The position numbers and the translations under genes are program-made. The notes beneath the pieces are model-generated. The model did no database searches, had not been told where the DNA came from, and was given only the letters and a program-made list of their open reading frames with translations. Positions 49,016 through 62,136 of a stretch of 64,000 bases of DNA are shown here, piece after piece. Where the stretch lies: positions 42,218,233 through 42,282,232 of the forward strand of contig JARWIR010000002.1 of assembly GCA_029959085.1 (NCBI GenBank). Reading direction: 5' to 3'. The first letter of the stretch is position 1. Every line of letters begins with the position of its first letter. The DNA is from Nemophila menziesii. Its lineage: Eukaryota; Streptophyta; Magnoliopsida; Boraginales; Hydrophyllaceae.

Positions 49016-49479
49016 GAATTTGAAATAAAGCCAATATAACTGTCCTACCCAATTATATACTAACACCATTAACCAATCCAAAATCATGACAAAACTAATA
49101 ATCCTCAACCCAATAACCCAACATAAAATATGTTAATGGAAGTCAACAATTCAGAATACATTCACAAAGATTTTGACCATCTTGGAACACACATAATATT
49201 TGCACTCTCATAGAATTCCACAAATTAAGGTACCCAACACAACATACACCACTCTCCCAAAACAATTAATTATAAATTCATCGATCTTTAATTGTTTAAT
49301 TAAATTTGTAAAGCTGTAAATGCACCAGATCTCATACCCTCGTATAGATTAGAAACTAGTTCCAATATCCCCTCTCCTACCCCTAGTTTATTTTCCTTCT
49401 AGGTTAAGTATGAATATGTTTATTTGATATACCAAAGGAAGTATCACTCACTACTTGTATAGTTTCCTTCTACCTCGTT
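49016..49479. repeat. Diverged direct repeat, copy 2
   Basis: Second copy, about 1.28 kb away in the same orientation. On the minus strand each copy lies just upstream of a possible small exon (below 47737 and below 49016), so these could be duplicated introns of a decayed gene driven from the promoter near 51.35 kb. Confidence 0.85.
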
Positions 49480-51100
49480 TCCTTAGCTTCAAATAAAATG
49501 GTATATAAATCCTTAAAATTTTTATTAGAATTAATTATGCTATAAATCTCTATAGTATTACGAAAATTGCAATATCAATCATTATATTAAGCAAAAAAGT
49601 ACACCATGTCTTTCTTTTAAATTAATTACACTATAACTCCTTATATAATGAAAATTAACTATATTTTAGTATAGAAACAAATTCATACTAATAGATTAAA
49701 TATAACAATCGGGCTTATAAATATTATTATATATTTTAAACAATGTCAAAATCTACTTTTTTAAAGTTTGAATTTATAGCCCTAACTATCAGGTTGTGGG
49801 ACTTAAGACTCAAACCAACCTGATCTCCAATATATTTAATTCATTAGTTCGTTTAAAAATATTCATCTTCATAATTTTTTATTGACAATCTATATCATAG
49901 GTTACATATAATATTCCCTCAACTTGATAATATTTATCTAAAAAATAATAAGGTCGATTAAGACTCTTTTTTGTCACAATTAATTATACTCAAACGAGAC
50001 GTGAGCTAAGTAGCATGATTGCTGCCCAAAAAGGAAAAAATATTCTATGACATTTTATATTATATAATATTTTATGTATAGCCACATTATAAAAGAAAAT
50101 TGAATACAAAAGCAACACTTATTTGAACATATAAAAATTCAAAAATAAATTATACACTTAAAAATATTATTGTTATCTTGATAGCATGCAAAGATCTGAA
50201 AAATTTAATATTTGTTTTTTTGTCTCCATATTTTTTTAATTGACAAATACACTAAAGGAACAAATATGTACATGTAAATATGTTATATATTTAAATTTTA
50301 AATTTTTTCTTCAACAACGGTTAATTTGATGGTATTTGAATAAAATAAAGTATAAATAAAGAATTTTTTAATAACACAACTTGTTTGAAAAAATATAATT
50401 TTTTTCACCAACAATAGCTTCTTTTCACAAATAGATCTCAAATTTTTACAACTATACTAACAATCATTGACATAAATTTTTGTTTCAGGTTAGTCCTTTT
50501 TGTTTAATGTATCAGATTTTGGTTTTTCATTGTCAATATATTAGAGGATCAAATCATTAAAAAGGGATAGTTCAGGGTTTGAAAAATTTGTAAATATTGT
50601 GGCATATGTGGGTAACAAATATACCCATTTTCAAACTAACTGAACGGTAAAAAATAAATAGAATTTATGTCAGGACTAAAACCAATACAAAATTTAAAAT
50701 TAGTTAGGTAATTTTAAATGTTCAAGATCCATTTAATCCAATCTGTGTTTTTTTCATCGAAAATATATCTTTTCTACCATCAAAACACATGATCATTATA
50801 AGTACAAACGAATTATGCATAAATATTATTACATAGCCTTTTAAATTTACTAATTCAACAACAAAAAATTAAGCTAAGGAAGATACACCAAAATAACCTA
50901 TTAGATATTGTCCAAAAAAAGCTGTTAATTTTAACACAACATCAAATCGTAGTGTTAATTTAAAATAAAAAAGTAGATAAAATCAATAGAAAAGGTGTAT
51001 AATTTTTTTCACTGGATAAATAAAATTGAAAAAAATATCAATTTACAGATTATTATAGAGATAATTATTATTAAGAAAAATCAAACTTATCAACGAATCT
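49480..51100. other. AT-rich DNA (end of B), no gene seen
   Basis: Very AT-rich, with many stops in all frames. If the minus-strand promoter near 51.35 kb is real, this would be intron. Confidence 0.5.
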
Positions 51101-51309
51101 TTACCTGAAATGTTAGGATCATCGATCTGGTACAAGCAAAAAGAGAATCGTAATTGGTCTTGAGTGCATAGGGTTGACTCATACTAGTTAACATGACATC
51201 TAATGATGAAAGAAGAAGATTTCGTAGTGTAAAAAAAGTGAAAATGAGATCTCTGAAAATGTATTGTGAGAATACATGGAGAAGAGTTAACGAAGAAACT
51301 TAACCGAAG

Positions 51310-51414
51310 TAGGGTTTTGTGGAGAAGATAGAAGATTAAGTATCCCCTATATATGTTTACCTTTTGGGCCATATTGACTATATTTTTTATTTTAAGTTTT
51401 GGTATCTTTGGGCC
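51310..51414 (-). promoter_or_regulatory. Minus-strand promoter: two site II motifs, TATA box, telo-box
   Basis: Read on the minus strand: GGCCCA (51409-51414), GGCCCA (51365-51370), TATATA (51348-51354), then the telo-box AAACCCTA (51310-51317) about 35 bp past the TATA box. This order and spacing is typical of plant ribosomal-protein and cell-proliferation genes. Downstream lies a possible first exon ending in a TTTCAG/GTAAAG donor at 51105, with an ATG at 51182 opening MSQPYALKTNYDSL. No protein family was recognised. Confidence 0.6.
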
Positions 51415-53456
51415 TTATTAGATATATACTAATTTTTCTGGCTATGATATAGGCTTTAGTTATACCAAAATGTAAAGTCCACTACCATTTTATTTAATAT
51501 TTTGAAATGAATTGAAATGAACCAGGTAAAACATCGAGGATAATGTAAAAATTGACCTATTTAACCACATGTCTTTATTTATAACATGGACTCTGACCAC
51601 ACGGTCTATTAATTTTATATGAAATTTTTAAATAACATGGAAAGATATGAAAATATAAGTAAAAGATCATAATTTTGTCTCAATTTTTACCTTACCTGTT
51701 TTATAGTCGGGGAAACACTAAAAATGGAGAACTTGTAAAATATTTTGTTTATAGAAGTTTTTTTCTAACAAAAAAACATAAACCACTTGATAATGTACAT
51801 TGTACATACTACATACAATGTAAGTCTACTTCTTTTTAATTTCTTCAATCTTTAAGTTCAAATAATTTACACTAATTTTAACAATGATATATATAAAATA
51901 ATTATTAATATGTATGGCAGATTGGACCTTAATTAAGAGGGGTTTGCTTACAATAAGATCTAGTATATATAATAACCCACTGGTTTTTCTAAAAATAAGT
52001 TCTTGTATATACCAAACCCCATGGTCATATCCTTGTATTAATGGATCGAGCGAGTCGAACAAACAATTTTCGCACCTCTAGTAGAAGATATGACCTTTAA
52101 AAACTATGGTGCGGTAGATAACATCGTTTCAATTATGTGGTAATAGATAATAGGACATGATAGTGATGTATTATGAAACAAGGGAATGAAATAGTCGTAT
52201 TTAATTTATTTATTTTGAAATACATATTTCTTATATGATTTGTATTATCAAATAATTTAAAAAATAGAAAAATTTGATAATTGGTTTATGTTATTGAAAC
52301 GTAAAGACACACTCATTAATTTAGGGAATATAAGGGGTTTAGGAGTGTCATCTAGCAATCTTAACCAAATATTCAAGCCTTTGATTCCAAAAATTGTATG
52401 GCAGTTTTGTGGAAACCCTCAAAATACCTACAACTCTATCTTTACATAGATCATGCAACCCCTAACTCTAATCTCACCCATACCTCACTTGATCACAAAT
52501 ACTCTAATATCCCACAAAATTTAATAGTAGAATTTCAACAAAAAATAGTAAAAATTGAGTCATGGATGATCGTGGGCCTTAGAACCTCTTTCTTCTTCAA
52601 CTCTTCCCTTTTAGGAGTTAGGGTTATTAAGAACCTTGGTAAAAAAAATTGGATAACTTTGCGTTTTTGTGATGTTTATAATATATATCTGATGTTAAGT
52701 TTATGACATATAATGTGGGTTTGGTGTGTTATGATGTAGAAGACATTGATGTGTAAGAAATTAATGCTTTTTTGTAAATAATATGTTGTATTTTATATTG
52801 ATTTATGATGTTTATAGAATGAATTTGATGGTGAAAAGATGTTTTCTAAAAATTATTTTAATGATTTTAGATGGATAAAATATAATGGTGGGTGATTTAA
52901 TGCAAATGGGTGAAACTTGAAGAAGGTTCTTTTTGTTTTGGGGATGGTGGAGAGGAAGAATATGATTGAGAATATACAGGTTTAATTATTCTTCTTACTT
53001 GATTATCCTATTTCCACTACCAAATGCTCCCCTAGATGTATTCAATAGCTATTAAACCCTATATATGTTGTAATAATACAAGAAATTTGGAATAAACATA
53101 TGGGAAATTTTAACAAAAACAATCCATGTTTATATACATGAGAAATCCAAAATTCATCATATTAAGCCATAAGTAATAGTTAGGGTTCATACCCAAGTGT
53201 CAAACTAATATATAGTTCTTATCATAATGTAAGAAAAGAAAACAAAATAAAGAGAAAATATAACTATATAAAAAATTACACTAATTAAAAAATAATTTGT
53301 TGTAATAGCTCTTTCATGCTTCTCTTACCCTTACCCTCAACATTTCTCTCAAAATTATAAGTAATAAGATTAAATATTGAAAAAACTAGTGTATATATAG
53401 CTCTATAAAACGTGTGGCATATGGTGGGCTTCCATAAGTGAGTCAAAATTTGTTTA

Positions 53457-53765
53457 ATAGATTCTTTGTAAATTTGGACACCTTTACGTCTTCACACCGA
53501 ACCATCTACAACATATTCATTTCTACTACAAAATGATCTATATTTCTTCTCACATACAATAAAGTCCAAGGAATAACTTGAGATAAAGTTTCATGATAAG
53601 CATCATTCAAAATTATTTGTTGTAGTTTTTCAAAAATGGTGTAAATATTTTAACAACACTTTTTGTTAAGTTTCTAGCAAACTTTTTGACTCCTTTTGAA
53701 TTGACACGAGTTTCTCCTTAAATTTTCAACTTCTTGACCTTATATTTCTTTCGCATATCATCCAT
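53457..53765 (-). pseudogene. Decayed coding-like stretch of unknown identity (in A')
   Basis: Counterpart of the stretch at 38880-39188, starting MDDMRKKYKVKKLK, with additional changes. Confidence 0.28.
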
Positions 53766-55070
53766 GGCCCTAGGAGATACACACTTAAAACTCAAATTAC
53801 CTCAAAATTATCAAACACAAGTATAAATCAAAGAATAAGCTATGACCTTACCATAACCGGATCCTCTATACTTGCTTAATTCGAATTACCCATCTTATTT
53901 GTTCCTAAAATTGCACACTACTCACTTAATTTCTTATTAATATCACCCAATACCTTGCTTTGTTTCTTCTTCATATCCCTAAAACTAGATAGTGTCTCAG
54001 TTCTTTTCGTCATCTGTTTTAACCCTAACTCAGAGGTTTAAACACTCTTGAACTAACCTTTTATTTAAGGTAAACAAGGTGTTATTTAGGTTACGAAAGG
54101 TGTAAGGATTATAATTCTTTATGTGGTTATGATAAACTCTTGCTTGGATGATATGGGTTTAAGAAAATTTGGAAAAATATCTAGAAAGTTTAGTGTTTAT
54201 TCTTGGATTCTAGGAGTTTTTGAGTGATTTGGGTGGGTAAATAGTGTTTATAGGAATGTAGGTAAGTGTTTGGATATAAATTTATGGAGATTCAATGTAT
54301 TTTTTATGAGAGTTTGATGTTTGGAGAAGCTTTAATGGAGTTCGGGTGTATTGGGGAAGAAGGAAGCTTAAGGTTTAATGGTCTTGACCTTCTTTTCTAG
54401 GCTTGTCGCAACCTGTACCGGCATATGCCGCCTATAGGGTCGACTTGCGGGTCGCATTCTTCATCCCTTCTAATCTATCACAAAATATGATACATCACAT
54501 ACCCTATATGAATAAATCATGTTACCAAAACATGTTGGGAAATCATTGGGTGTGATTAATTTCACGGTGATAGAGACATACCCTCTCTAGTGCTCTTGAA
54601 TATAAATATAAACTATTGAGGGGAATACTCTTTGAAAAGTAGAAACCTTTATTATTTTGTAAATGAGTCAGTATTGATCTAGTTTAGTATCAATTTTGGG
54701 TATTTAGTTTTCAATAATAAAATGTTTTGAGGGATACCATCTTCATTTGGTGGTTAATATTGATAGTTGTCAGATTAACTTTGCTCATATTAGGAGAAAA
54801 GAATGTGAAAATTGTGATACCGAATTATAGAACTATATAAGTTTTGTATTCGGTATATATGAGTGGATGAATAATGATTTCACAAGAAAAATGATGGACC
54901 TCGTAGAATAAGCATAGCTGATCCATACTTCAAGGATAGTAAAGTCATCACAAATGTGTCAAGTTTGCAATAACGAGATAAGTTATACTACGAAGTGAAA
55001 AGTTTAAGGTTGTCAACCAATGGTTACTACATATGCTTAGAAAATAATATAAAAGAAAACAAATATGGGA

Positions 55071-55372
55071 GGTACAGGGTTCGAATCCTGAAGGTGGAAG
55101 AAAGTTAAGAAGGTTGTTGGCCAGGGCTCTATTGTCTCATACATGAGGTCCAAGGTTCGAATCCTGAAGGTAGAAGAAAGTTAAGAAGGTTGTTGGCCAG
55201 GGCTCTATTTCTCATCCATGAGGTCCAATGTTTGAAACCCTCCTAGAACACCTAGTTCTGACTTGCATGGGGGCATGGTTGGGGAGGCAGTCATATCTCC
55301 CGTGGGATTAGTCGGGTGTAAGCTCGGAACCCACGTATCAAAAAAGAAAACAAAAAAATAAAAAAATAAAAA
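55071..55372 (+). mobile_element. tRNA-related SINE-like element with repeated heads (in A')
   Basis: Duplicate of the element at 40493, with B-box-like motifs at 55078 and about 55154 and an A-rich tail at 55339-55372. It shares the repeated-head arrangement, so that arrangement predates the A/A' duplication. Confidence 0.6.
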
Positions 55373-57521
55373 TGTTGGAGGTATACGAAAGGATTAGTTG
55401 ACTAAAAATAACACCATAATGGTAACTAACATAATAACTTTTGTATTTATTATAGAGATGCATAAACGATTAATAGGCTTAACTAAAAATGTTTTGAAAA
55501 TATGTGTATGACAAACATGCCATATAAGAGTAAAGGTTTTGTGAAAATATTAGAGAAGAGTAAGTGAACTAATAAAGAAACATTAGAGGAATAATTATTG
55601 AAAGTAGAGACTAACGTAATGCATGCAAAGATCGAAGTAGTTTGTATTATTAGATAGGTCGTGTAATCTAAAGTTGAGTGTTGTCTAGAAAATAAAACAC
55701 CGCCATTTTTTGTTATTAAAATTCCACTTACTATATATACTTTGTTGAAATTTTACAATATAACATACTTATATTATTTATTATATAGAGGATTATTTTG
55801 TGATCTACTAATAATGTGTCTTATATGAACATGTTTGATATTAGGTGTTTGCTAAAATATTGAATCCCCTACGAATATTAGTATATTTATCTTAAATATT
55901 CAAATTATATATATTAATACATAAAAATGAAATCATAATACATATGAGGTATCACATCAAGACCTTTATTTCTTTCGTTTCTTTCGCTTTGTTTCTATAC
56001 ATGAGGAGGTTAAATTGATGGTAATTTGGATTTTCAAGTAAAGATCAACAAAATTTGCACCTCGACCACCATAAAAATCAAAAGGACTAGCAATTTCTCT
56101 TTTTCGATGGTATTAAATTTTTTTTACCACCTTTATCCACTTTGATGACCAAAAAAAGATTCTAATTTGCTGGTCTTTAAAATAAATCAAAACTCTAATC
56201 CAATAGAAAATTTGAATTCCATTTACATGTCTAGATTCTGAAACCCAACATCTCTACTAGAATGACTAGCTCTAGCAGTTTCTAGTATTGGTATATAAAA
56301 CTCGGTACAGTAAAAAATATGAATGATCAAAATTGAAGTAAAATAATAGAAAACATAAAGATAAAGAGTAGCTAACACGTATTTTAAAGATACATGTCGG
56401 TAGTTCTTTTTTAATGAGTAAAGTTATATACCATTGACATACATATTTGATAATCGTATCGAATAACGTTTAGTGGGTTAATATATTTAAGTATTAAATA
56501 CATGTAAACCTTTGACATGAGATCATCTTTCTAGTTTCATGTGTACTTTTTGTGCTTACACACTACACTACTAGTTTTATAAATTACTACTCAAACAAAT
56601 ATTGAATAAATCAAAGTATTTTTGTAAAAATGCGTGAGTCAAGATAATTTTTATAACATTTTGCTAAATATTTTGAGCACAACGAAGTTGTAAGATTATA
56701 ACATATGTATTAAATACTCTACCAATGTGATATAACTAATGAAAAAATGAGTATATTAGGTCATTCATCAATCGGTGGTAATCAACACATAATATAATTT
56801 ATTATCTAATTATATTTGACATTATTACAATATTTTATGATAATATGGAGTTATAATGATAGAGAAAGTACATGTGTTATTCTTTACCATGTTTTTCGTT
56901 AAGAGTAACTTGTCATTATATTGTTGTTAGATTCCAATTATAAAGGTTGTATGAACTTAAGTTCTGAATGATATATACAATAATTGTGCAGGAGTTATCA
57001 ATGATATTAATACAACATTGTAGGAAAAATACTACATTTACAATAGAAAAAAATAAAATAAAAGAATCTAACTTATTATCACACTCCAAAATTGTACAAA
57101 ATTCATTCAACACATTTTTTTTATCCGTCAGTTTTCATAGCCACCTCTGAATATTCGCGAACATCTCTTGTCTAACTTTTATCAAAGTTATCCTTGTATC
57201 ACAGTTGCAATTTACAAACATTAAAAACTTTAATTTTGTAACCTAAAATGAGAAAATCACCTAAGAAGGTTAGTCAGATATATAGAAAAATCACGTAAAA
57301 GAATCTGTTACTCACATAATAATTACCCAAAAATTACACCTATAATTAACCCTTCACAGTAAATGTTTTACCACTTCCAAAAGGTCCTGATCTAGTCATA
57401 CACAAATCTACAGACATAATTACCCAAGAATCTGTTAATATTGAATTAATATGAAGTGTAAGTAAAAAAAACAACCTATTATATATCTCATACCCTTACA
57501 TACCTGTAAATTATCCATTTA

Positions 57522-58358
57522 TTAGATCACATCAAGTGCTTCTTTATCATTGCGAGTAAAAGATTTGAGGATAATGAAGGCCAATATAGGCGCACATCCA
57601 AAAACAATAAATGCTGTAAAAGTCACTAATCCGTTCTTCCATGGCTTTTCCGATGATTCATCTGGTGGTAACATACCTTTCTCAGTTGCCATCTTTTCGT
57701 CTACTAATACATCCTTATACTTTGCAAATATGGTCACCACCTAATTCATTAACAATTCAATCATTAATTTATAAATATGAATTAATATATCTTAGTATAT
57801 ATAATTAGTACGTACTGTGGTTGCATCATCAAGATCCATTCCAAGAGCTTGATATTGTTCTAGTAATTGTTGTTTTTGTAAGGTGGGATGATTGGCTACA
57901 TCCCATTCTGTGACCGATCTTTCCTTTGCAGCCACGTCATTCTCTGTGCCGCTTGACACGTAATCTCCAAACCCCATTGTATTTCCATCAGCCACCAAAT
58001 TTGCAAATCCCAATACCAGAACATCACCTGTTAAAATTAGCTATAAATTATGCGCTACATGTACACTTGCACCCGTAATTGATTAATATTCCTGTAATTA
58101 ATTATATAAGTTACCAGAAGAAAGATGGCCAGCAGAGATGGAAGAAATTAAAGCAAAAGAAGTGATAATAGCATCAAGGCCTCCATATATAATGCTCTTC
58201 ACAAATTCACCTTTCCATGGTTCCTTTGGTCTTTCTCGCTCATGCAATCCTTTTTTACCTTTCTCCAATTCTCCATTATTTTTAGATCCATCCAACAATG
58301 GCCTCTTGCTATTTCCAGAGCCACCACCATCATCAGCATTATCGTTGTTTCTACCCAT
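57522..58358 (-). pseudogene. VIT-family gene fragment, unit 12
   Basis: First complete VIT copy after the array restarts. Class shared with units 4 and 7 (HERERPK, GNTMGFGDY, SSGTEND, CAGCTAGATATG upstream). Confidence 0.88.
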
Positions 58359-58414
58359 TCCTTGAAATTTAGATGATCGGTACAGCTAGATATGTTAGTG
58401 TTATATATAATAGA

Positions 58415-58975
58415 TAGATATGTATCATAAACATATACTTCTCTTTCTTTACCAAAAATAGATATATGTAGTAAACATATACATGATAACTTACATCACA
58501 TTTTACCATCCATAAAGATTGTTGTTCAACATCTACTGTTCGAACAGAAGGTAATAAAGATTCTTCTTGATCATATCTCGATTAGTGCTGTATCCGTAAA
58601 TCTATTTCAATTTGGATATTTTGGTAATTCTTCTTAAATTAGATAACCTAAGTTACAAAAAAATTCCCCCAAATTAACACAATTTCCAGCGTAAGTACCA
58701 ATTTGTGGAAAAAAAACCGTAAATGAAGTAAAGAGGAGAGAAAATTATGATTAGAGATGATTAGAGAAACGCTAACCGTCTTCTCCTAGGAATTGCGATC
58801 CGGCCCTCCTTTGCTTCAGTATAAGTGCTGGCCGACCACGGCCAACGCCACCACCTCTGTCATCAACATCGGCTTCTTCTTCAATAAATGAAGACCTTCC
58901 CCCTTTCCGAGCAGTTTTGGCGCTGTAATCTTCCTCCTCCTATACTTCCTCATCGTCGTCTCTTCTCCTCGGCAT
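58415..58975 (-). pseudogene. SPT5-like 5' fragment, unit 12
   Basis: Exon 1 at 58777-58975; NGN segment about 58495-58583 ending MVKCD. One base is missing in the intervening intron-like stretch relative to other units. Confidence 0.76.
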
Positions 58976-59150
58976 AGCTTGGTTTGATATAACTTAAACG
59001 CTTAGTAAATCCGTCATTTTAATTGGGAGTTTCTCCATAACCGTTGAAGAGAATGGAGAAAAAAAATATGGCGTTTGGGAATTTTGTAAGAAGTGGAAAT
59101 GGGAAGTTAAAAAACAGATATTAAGGAAAATAATAAAAATATGTGGATGG

Positions 59151-59531
59151 TCAAGATCTATTTAAGATGTCAGATTCTTTGGTCTTACATTGCGGATAGC
59201 TTCTGGCGTACAATCTGGTTCGGGAGTTTTGCAAGTGAAGTGCAGCTTCTTCTGGAGTACTCTCAAATATGGAAAAACATTGTAATATCTCGAGAAAGCC
59301 GTGATAGTGTGCTTCTGTAACTTGTACACCTTGAAATAAATATATTGCAGAGTGATTGATTTTTATGATATGTACTTTAAGATCAAAATTATTATTCAAA
59401 TGGAAAGAGTTTAATTTGTCATTTGCTACTGTCCATAGTGGTTTTGTATGTTGGGTAATACAACGTAAGGGGTATATGGTGCAATTAAGTACACCAAAAA
59501 CAATTAGGCACCAATGGAGAAAGTAAATCAA
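59151..59531 (-). CDS. Unknown 126-codon ORF, unit 12/13
   Basis: Intact copy with CFSIFES and private Thr to Ala and Ser to Thr changes near the end (LYARSYPQCKTKES). Confidence 0.38.
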   Translation of the reverse strand: MIYFLHWCLIVFGVLNCTIYPLRCITQHTKPLWTVANDKLNSFHLNNNFDLKVHIIKINHSAIYLFQGVQVTEAHYHGFLEILQCFSIFESTPEEAALHLQNSRTRLYARSYPQCKTKESDILNRS

Positions 59532-60126
59532 AAAAAAATATTTAATAAAGGTTGTATGAACTTAAGTTCTGAATGATATATACAATAATTGTGCAGGAGT
59601 TATCAATGATATTAATACAACATTGTAGGAAAAATACTACATTTACAATAGAAAAAAATAAAATAAAAGAATCTAACTTATTATCACACTCCAAAATTGT
59701 ACAAAATTCATTCAACACATTTTTTTTATCCGTCAGTTTTCATAGCCACCTCTGAATATTCGCGAACATCTCTTGTCTAACTTTTATCAAAGTTATCCTT
59801 GTATCACAGTTGCAATTTACAAACATTAAAAACTTTGATTTTGTAACCTAAAATGAAAAAATCACCTAAGAAGGTTAGTCAGATATATAGAAAAATCACG
59901 TAAAAGAATCTGTTACTCACATAATAATTACCCAAAAATTACACCTATAATTAACCCTTCACAGTAAATGTTTTACCACTTCCAAAAGGTCCTGATCTAG
60001 TCATACACAAATCTACAGACATAATTACCCAAGAATCTGTTAATATTGAATTAATATGAAGTGTAAGTAAAAAAAACAACCTATTATATATCTCATACCC
60101 TTACATACCTGTAAATTATCCATTTA

Positions 60127-60961
60127 TTAGATCACATCAAGTGCTTCTTTATCATTGCGAGTAAAAGATTTGAGGATAATGAAGGCCAATATAGGCGCAC
60201 ATCCAAAAACAATAAATGCTGTAAAAGTCACTAATCCGTTCTTCCATGGCTTTTCCGATGATTCATCTGGTGGTAACATACCTTTCTCAGTTGCCATCTT
60301 TTCGTCTACTAATACATCCTTATACTTTGCAAATATGGTCACCACCTAATTCATTAACAATTCAATCATTAATTTATAAATATGAATTAATATTATAGTA
60401 TATATAATTAGTACGTACTGTGGTTGCATCATCAAGATCCATTCCAAGAGCTTGATATTGTTCTAGTAATTGTTGTTTTTGTAAGGTGGGATGATTGGCT
60501 ACATCCCATTCTGTGACCGATCTTTCCTTTGCAGCCACATCATTCTCTTTGCCGCTTGACACGTAATCTCCAAACCCCATTGAATTTCCATCAGCCACCA
60601 AATTTGCAAATCCCAATACCAGAACATCACCTGCTAAAATTAGCTATAAATTATGCGCTACATGTACACTTGCACCCGTAATTGATTAATATTCCTGTAA
60701 TTAATTATATAAGTTACCAGAAGAAAGATGGCCAGCAGAGATGGAAGAAATTAAAGCAAAAGAAGTGACAATAGCATCAAGGCCTCCATATATAATGCTC
60801 TTCACAAATTCACCTTTCCATGGTTCCTTTGGTCTTTCGCGCTCATTCAATCCTTTTTTACCTTTCTCCAATTCTCCATTATTTTTAGATCCATCCAACA
60901 ATGGCCTCTTGCTATTTCCAGAGCCACCACCATCATCAGCATTATCGTTGTTTCTACCCAT
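60127..60961 (-). pseudogene. VIT-family gene fragment, unit 13
   Basis: Private Thr to Lys change (SSGKEND) in exon 2 and a private T to C change (plus-strand sense) in the polypyrimidine stretch before exon 2. Otherwise like units 6 and 14. Confidence 0.88.
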
Positions 60962-61017
60962 TCCTTGAAATTTAGATGATCGGTACAGCTCGATATGTTC
61001 GTGTTATATATAATAGA

Positions 61018-61580
61018 TAGATATGTATCATAAACATATACTTCTCTTACTTTACCAAAAATAGATATATGTAGTAAACATATACATGATAACTTACAGC
61101 ACATTTTACCATCCATAAAGATTGTTGTTCAACATCTACTGTTCGAACAGAAGGTAATAAAGATTCTTCTTGATCATATCTCGATTAGTGCTGTATCCGT
61201 AAATCTATTTCAATTTGGATATTTTGGTAATTCTTCTTAAATTAGATAACGTAAGTTACAAAAAAAATTCCCCCAAATTAACACAATTTCCAGCGTAAGT
61301 ACCAATTTGTGGACAAAAAAACCGTAAATGAAGTAAAGAGGAGAGAAAATTATGATTAGAGATGATTAGAGAAACGCTAACCGTCTTCTCCTAAGAATTG
61401 CGATCCGGCCCTCCTTTGCTTCAGTATAGGTGCTGGCCGACCACGGCCACCGCCACCACCTCTGTCATCAACATCGGCTTCTTCTTTAATAAATGAAGAC
61501 CTTCCCTCTTTCCGAGCAGTTTTGGCGCTGTAATCTTCCTCCTCCTATACTTCCTCATCGTCGTCTCTTCTCCTCGGCAT
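61018..61580 (-). pseudogene. SPT5-like 5' fragment, unit 13
   Basis: Exon 1 at 61382-61580; NGN segment about 61098-61186; one extra A in the intron-like A-run. Confidence 0.76.
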
Positions 61581-61755
61581 AGCTTGGTTTGATATAACTT
61601 AAACGCTTAGTAAATCCGTCATTTTAATTGGGAGTTTCTCCATAACCGTTGAAGAGAATGGAGAAAAAAAATAAGGCGTTTGGGAATTCTGTAAGAAGTG
61701 GAAATGGGAAGTTAAAAAACAGATATTAAGGAAAATAATAAAAATATGTGGATGG

Positions 61756-62136
61756 TCAAGATCTATTTAAGATGCCAGATTCTTTGGACTTACATTGCGG
61801 ATAGCTTCTGGTGTACAATCTGGTTCGGGAGTTTTGCAAGTGAAGTGCAGCTTCTTCTGGAGTACTCTCAAACATGGAAAAACATTGTAATATCTCGAGA
61901 AAGCCGTGATAGTGTGCTTCTGTAACTTGTACACCTTGAAATAAATATATTGCAGAGTGATTGATTTTTATGATATGTACTTTAAGATCAAAATTATTAT
62001 TCAAATGGAAAGAGTTTAATTTGTCATTTGCTACTGTCCATAGTGGTTTTGTATGTTGGGTAATACAACGTAAGGGGTATATGGTGCAATTAAGTACACC
62101 AAAAACAATTAGGCACCAATGGAGAAAGTAAATCAA
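61756..62136 (-). CDS. Unknown 126-codon ORF, unit 13/14
   Basis: Intact copy, same protein as the 17356 and 33171 copies. Confidence 0.38.
   Translation of the reverse strand: MIYFLHWCLIVFGVLNCTIYPLRCITQHTKPLWTVANDKLNSFHLNNNFDLKVHIIKINHSAIYLFQGVQVTEAHYHGFLEILQCFSMFESTPEEAALHLQNSRTRLYTRSYPQCKSKESGILNRS

Larger units (their letters stand above)
51432..56939. repeat. Segment A', second copy of the 5.5-kb direct duplication
   Basis: Second copy, about 14.58 kb downstream of the first. Its left edge lies 18 bp past a site II promoter motif in B. Its right edge joins the tandem array directly at 56939/56940, with only a base or two of overlap. Confidence 0.93.

Noticed and set aside
51826..52062. 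78-codon minus-strand ORF in A'
   Set aside because: Low-complexity composition, no recognisable family and no splice or promoter context.
52398..52706. 102-codon plus-strand ORF in A'
   Set aside because: The matching region of A (near 37821) is interrupted and no family is recognisable.
36851..56939. A-B-A' as an LTR retrotransposon with 5.5-kb LTRs
   Set aside because: The repeats do not start TG or end CA, no primer-binding site or polypurine tract was seen, and B has no gag, protease, reverse transcriptase or integrase.
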